Source: Candidatus Komeilibacteria bacterium (GTDB taxonomy: Bacteria > Patescibacteriota > Patescibacteriia > UBA1558 > 2-01-FULL-52-15). From it: a DNA stretch of 7,550 nt. Below are positions 5,774 through 7,550 of this stretch, in pieces; position 1 is the stretch's first letter, and every line of letters starts with the position of its first letter. The translations under genes were made by a program, and so were the position numbers. Location of the stretch: NCBI GenBank assembly GCA_016204595.1, contig JACQKJ010000019.1, positions 1 through 7,550 on the forward strand. Direction: 5' to 3'. The notes beneath the pieces are model-generated. The model was not told the origin of the DNA. It ran no database searches and saw nothing but the letters and a program-made list of their open reading frames with translations.

Positions 5774-6250
5774 TTATTTTGCAGAAACGGCGGTCAGAAG
5801 ACCTTTGGCCCACGCGCGTATTTTTTTCTCATTCGCATCCTGATCGAAGAAAAAAGAATCGACGCGCAAGGTCTGCCCTACCTGCGTGCCGCCGATCTGT
5901 TTGACGAGAGCCTCGAGATGGTTCGCAGCTATGCAAAAATTGGTATAACTCGAATCTCCGAGTCCAAAAATGGCGAATCGCCTGCCCGGAAATTGTCTGC
6001 CAGCCAGACGATTTTTGAATTCAATAAAATGCTGCTGCAGTTGACCTTCAAAATGCCGCTTGGGCGTGATGAGCTCCCAGGTGCACGATCCGAAAGTAAC
6101 CAGATCGAACGCAGTAAGCTCCTCCGGCTGGACATCATGCGCCGATCTCAAAACAACGGTGTTGCCGGCGCGCGACCAGACCTCCTGCATGGCTTCGCTC
6201 GCAACCCGCGTGCTGCTGGAGTTGGTTCCGTAGACGATGATGATTTTCAT
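5774..6250 (-). CDS. Flavodoxin
   Basis: This 158-residue cytosolic FMN electron carrier matches the length and layout of short-chain/long-chain flavodoxins. It begins MKIIIVYGTNSSST, with the FMN phosphate loop at 8-14. The 50-60s loop TFGSCTWEL has W58 in the place of the residue that stacks on the flavin. The 90s loop is FGLGDSSYTNF (95-105), with Y102 as the second stacking residue. An acidic stretch near the C-terminus (FFFDQDANEKK) fits a partner-binding surface. The electron partner is not in the window. It is the first gene of a two-gene unit with the SemiSWEET-like gene. A promoter candidate with TATACT ends 13 nt before the ATG. Only a weak GAG-containing Shine-Dalgarno is seen. Confidence 0.94.
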   Translation of the reverse strand: MKIIIVYGTNSSSTRVASEAMQEVWSRAGNTVVLRSAHDVQPEELTAFDLVTFGSCTWELITPKRHFEGQLQQHFIEFKNRLAGRQFPGRRFAIFGLGDSSYTNFCIAANHLEALVKQIGGTQVGQTLRVDSFFFDQDANEKKIRAWAKGLLTAVSAK

Positions 6251-6263
6251 AACTGCTCACTAT

Positions 6264-6292
6264 AGTATACCGATTTTGGCGCACGAGAACAA
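6264..6292 (-). promoter_or_regulatory. Promoter candidate for flavodoxin-SemiSWEET
   Basis: On the minus strand TTGTTC (6292-6287), a 17-nt spacer and TATACT (6269-6264) lie with the -10 ending 13 nt before the flavodoxin ATG. The predicted leader is only about 5-7 nt, too short for a normal Shine-Dalgarno. Confidence 0.65.
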
Positions 6293-6306
6293 CATAAGCG
6301 GACAGC

Positions 6307-6333
6307 CAAAACCGGCGGCCGCAGGCCGCCGGT
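6307..6333 (-). terminator. Rho-independent terminator after the VOC gene
   Basis: ACCGGCGGCC-GCA-GGCCGCCGGT (6311-6333) is a perfect 10-bp stem with a 3-nt loop. On the minus strand it is followed by a short T run (TTT, after the last stem T). It lies 12 nt past the VOC stop and separates that gene from flavodoxin. The stem is strong but the T run is short. Confidence 0.75.
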
Positions 6334-6345
6334 CATACTCCTTCG

Positions 6346-6714
6346 CTATTCTGCCGTATGACACACGGCTTCGATATTATTACCGTCCGGATCGTGGACG
6401 AACGCAGCATAATAATTGGCATGGTAATGCATCCTGATCCCTGGCTTGCCATTATCACGGCCGCCTGCAGCCATCGCAGCCGCATAAAACGCGTCCACTG
6501 TTTTGCGGTCAGGGCTTGCGAACGCAATATGCGTTGATCGCGCTCCAAGTTTTTGAGAAACCCAGAATTCAGGTTTACCCTTTGGCCCGAAACCTCCTGA
6601 CGTGCCGAACTCCATAATGAGTTCGTAGCCCAGTGGCATCAGGGCCTTCGTGAAAAATTCCTTGCTCCGCGCATAGTCGCGCACCCGGAGCGAAACATGA
6701 TCTATCATAGGCAT
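6346..6714 (-). CDS. VOC superfamily (glyoxalase/bleomycin resistance-fold) protein
   Basis: The 122-residue protein has the paired beta-alpha-beta-beta-beta modules of the vicinal oxygen chelate superfamily. It begins with IDHVSLRVRDYARSKEFF, and the second half contains RSTHIAFASPDR, then YYAAFVHDPDGNNIEAVCH. Candidate metal ligands are H6, H62 and E115, as in glyoxalase-type members. The exact reaction is not predictable; this subgroup is usually annotated only as a VOC family protein. ATG at 6714 is used, and the in-frame ATG at 6708 is an alternative. No Shine-Dalgarno is visible. The gene stands alone between its own promoter candidate and terminator. Confidence 0.92.
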   Translation of the reverse strand: MPMIDHVSLRVRDYARSKEFFTKALMPLGYELIMEFGTSGGFGPKGKPEFWVSQKLGARSTHIAFASPDRKTVDAFYAAAMAAGGRDNGKPGIRMHYHANYYAAFVHDPDGNNIEAVCHTAE

Positions 6715-6765
6715 ATCATTAATGGTAACGCATTAAAAATCGCATATGACAATGACTATGAAGTA

Positions 6766-6774
6766 AGTATAACA
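6766..6774 (-). promoter_or_regulatory. Extended -10 promoter candidate for the VOC gene
   Basis: The minus strand reads TGTTATACT, an extended -10. The hexamer ends 51 nt before the VOC ATG, giving a normal-length 5' leader, unlike the other TATACT boxes. No clear -35 is seen. Confidence 0.45.
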
Positions 6775-6817
6775 CAACAGCAAATGATGCCTATGTATCT
6801 TTAAAAGCCGCCAACCC

Positions 6818-6846
6818 TTGTCAAAGCGTAGAACTTGGGGTATAGT
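6818..6846 (+). promoter_or_regulatory. Promoter for the tRNA-Asp locus
   Basis: TTGTCA (6818-6823), exactly 17 nt, and TATAGT (6841-6846) make the best sigma-70-like promoter in the window. The start would be near 6853, about 28 nt before the decayed tRNA-Asp copy and about 247 nt before the intact tRNA. It is therefore likely to drive one precursor containing both. Confidence 0.75.
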
Positions 6847-6879
6847 ACTCCTCGTTCAGAAAAACAGTTCTTCACTGTT

Positions 6880-6973
6880 GAGGTGGTAGTTTCCGCCGGA
6901 GGCGAACCCGCCTTTGGCGGGCAGCAACCAATATGGTAACACCTGCTTGTCACGCAGGGTTCGAGCCGGGCAC
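6880..6973 (+). pseudogene. Decayed tRNA-Asp copy with hairpin insertion in the D arm
   Basis: AGGTGGTAGTT (6881-6891) matches the 5' end of tRNA-Asp. A hairpin-forming insert of about 36 nt follows. Then comes a tRNA-like stretch with TGGTAACACC and an intact anticodon arm, CCTGC-TTGTCAC-GCAGG, with GTC at 6949-6951. The variable loop and the 5' side of the T stem (about 8 nt) are deleted, so GCAGG runs straight into GTTCGAG. The acceptor 3' strand does not match. It cannot fold as a tRNA and is best read as a broken copy. Confidence 0.78.
6893..6920. repeat. Hairpin insert inside the tRNA-Asp copy
   Basis: CCGCCGGAGGCG (6893-6904) pairs with CGCCTTTGGCGG (6909-6920) through a 4-nt AACC loop. 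As RNA on the plus strand, all 12 positions pair, two of them as G-U wobbles. It interrupts the D arm of the tRNA copy, the same arm that is interrupted in the tRNA-Arg copy. Confidence 0.8.
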
Positions 6974-6987
6974 CGCGCAGCGGGGTA

Positions 6988-7056
6988 GCGAATAAATAGT
7001 TTTATTCGCGACGGCGAGAACGGGTTGAGCGCTGTCGCGCTTAACACGCGACAGCG
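6988..7056. repeat. Two perfect hairpins between the tRNA-Asp copies
   Basis: GCGAATAAA-tagt-TTTATTCGC (6988-7009) has a 9-bp stem. CGCTGTCGCG-cttaaca-CGCGACAGCG (7030-7056) has a 10-bp stem. They lie in the presumed 5' leader of the tRNA-Asp precursor. The sequence just after (CACTGGAGCG, 7060-7069) repeats 10 nt found beside tRNA-Arg at 5152-5161. Confidence 0.8.
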
Positions 7057-7081
7057 AAACACTGGAGCGGATTAATAATCT

Positions 7082-7190
7082 GAAATGTTTGCCTGTGCTG
7101 GGGTGGTAGTTCAGCTGGTTAGAACGCCTGCCTGTCACGCAGGAGGTCGCGGGTTCGAGTCCCGTCCATCCCGCCACAGGCAAACATTTC
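7082..7190. repeat. 16-bp perfect inverted repeat enclosing tRNA-Asp
   Basis: GAAATGTTTGCCTGTG at 7082-7097 and its exact reverse complement at 7175-7190 bracket the tRNA. Only 2 nt separate the left arm from the first tRNA base. The right arm starts at the second base of the encoded CCA. In the precursor RNA the arms would form a helix stacked beyond the acceptor stem across a 2x2 internal loop. Confidence 0.92.
7100..7176 (+). tRNA. tRNA-Asp(GTC)
   Basis: A complete cloverleaf is visible. The acceptor is GGGGTGG/CCATCCC, the D arm is GTTC/GAAC, and the anticodon stem is CCTGC/GCAGG with loop CTGTCAC and anticodon GTC (7134-7136). The variable loop is AGGTC, the T arm is GCGGG-TTCGAGT-CCCGT, the discriminator is G, and CCA is encoded. 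It is the only plus-strand gene and converges with lgt. Its probable promoter is about 250 bp upstream, beyond a decayed copy. Confidence 0.97.
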
Positions 7191-7191
7191 T

Positions 7192-7550
7192 TCAAAAATT
7201 CGATTCCCGTCCATCCCGCCAGTGATGTGCTGTTTTTTGTTTTAATAGAAAGAAAACAGAAGTAAAAATAAATACGATACTGATCCATTGCGAGAAGCGC
7301 AGCCCGGCGAACAGAGGCATAGGATCGATCCGGACAAAATCCATGAAAAAACGTATGACACCATAACCGATGAAATAGAGCATGGTGACGGACCCAAGCG
7401 GGCGCTTCCGCTGCAACAGGGAATACAGCAATGAGAAAAGGAACAGGTTCAATACCGACTCATAAAAAAATGCCGGATGAAAATAGGAAAACGTTTCATA
7501 CCCGGGTATGCGCTGGTCAGGCGCGATGAAAATCCCCCATGGAGCATCCG
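7192..7550 (-). CDS. lgt: Prolipoprotein diacylglyceryl transferase, C-terminal part (cut by window edge)
   Basis: Lgt attaches diacylglycerol from phosphatidylglycerol to the lipobox cysteine of prolipoproteins in the inner membrane. It is the first step of lipoprotein maturation. The last 118 codons are visible, open to the right edge. They include HPAFFYES (matching the HPxxLYE family motif), RKRPLGS, then YGVIRFFMDFVRID and GLRFSQWIS, the usual end of the conserved region. The position of E. coli E243 (four after the conserved Arg, as I recall it) is Asp here. A last membrane segment (WISIVFIFTSVFFLL) follows. The final residues, WRDGRESN and one further residue, are encoded antisense by a fragment of tRNA-Asp. 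The N-terminal half lies outside the window. Confidence 0.93.
   Translation of the reverse strand, partial: DAPWGIFIAPDQRIPGYETFSYFHPAFFYESVLNLFLFSLLYSLLQRKRPLGSVTMLYFIGYGVIRFFMDFVRIDPMPLFAGLRFSQWISIVFIFTSVFFLLKQKTAHHWRDGRESNF
7199..7221 (+). repeat. Duplicated 3' end of tRNA-Asp (att-like fragment)
   Basis: This 23-nt segment matches tRNA-Asp positions 7154-7176 (T loop through CCA) at 22 of 23 bases, the only difference being G to T at 7204. It lies exactly 45 bp downstream. It may be an integration scar, an att site, or the remains of a third tandem tRNA copy. It overlaps the 3' end of lgt on the opposite strand. Confidence 0.9.

Noticed and set aside
5744..6265. Plus-strand ORF of 173 codons
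   Set aside because: It is a shadow of the flavodoxin gene on the opposite strand, with no recognisable family and a biased composition.
6880..6973. The decayed tRNA-Asp copy as a functional intron-containing or split tRNA
   Set aside because: The 5' side of the T stem and the variable loop are missing and the acceptor strands do not pair, so removing the hairpin would not give a cloverleaf.
7082..7190. The 16-bp inverted repeat as a bidirectional terminator
   Set aside because: The loop would be the entire 77-nt tRNA and there is no T run on either side.
6950..7288. Minus-strand ORF of 112 codons containing AGWTGLEPATS-like sequence
   Set aside because: It is the antisense translation of tRNA-Asp and its decayed copy, a well-known kind of spurious ORF; it also overlaps the RNA gene fully.

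Overview
This is a bacterial window of 7,550 bp with roughly balanced base composition, read with the standard bacterial code (TGA is used as a stop). Compact genes, 3-20 bp gaps, overlapping or adjacent starts and stops, few Shine-Dalgarno sequences and GC-rich palindromes between genes suggest a small-genome lineage, possibly a Patescibacteria/CPR member. That placement is inference; no phylogenetic marker is present.

All protein genes are on the minus strand. Read in the direction of transcription, from right to left, they are: the C-terminal part of lgt (cut by the window edge), a VOC/glyoxalase-fold protein with its own terminator, a flavodoxin followed after 3 nt by a SemiSWEET-like sugar transporter, tRNA-Arg(CCG), a small COG2426-type membrane protein overlapping by 1 nt with a DUF1461/Lit-like membrane protein, a P2-type cation (Ca2+-like) ATPase, a pterin-4a-carbinolamine dehydratase, and protein-L-isoaspartate methyltransferase. 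tRNA-Asp(GTC) is the only plus-strand gene and converges on lgt.

The protein genes are mostly membrane and housekeeping functions: lipoprotein maturation (Lgt, possibly Lit), ion transport, sugar transport, flavin electron transfer and protein repair. Several starts lie just downstream of a TATACT box with no Shine-Dalgarno. At two genes the spacing is exactly TATACT-N9-ATG, which suggests leaderless or nearly leaderless mRNAs.

The most unusual part is the two tRNA loci. Each reads: promoter, then a decayed copy of the same tRNA whose D arm is interrupted by a GC-rich hairpin, then about 60-130 nt of further palindromes, then the intact tRNA with an encoded CCA. At both loci the CCA end also lies inside a potential helix: a 16-bp perfect inverted repeat encloses tRNA-Asp, and a 9-bp hairpin begins with the CCA of tRNA-Arg. 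A 23-bp copy of the tRNA-Asp 3' end lies 45 bp downstream and, read antisense, encodes the last residues of lgt. This repeated architecture looks like the trace of a palindromic element that targets tRNA genes, or of a conserved tRNA-precursor arrangement, and is the main candidate for something undescribed here.
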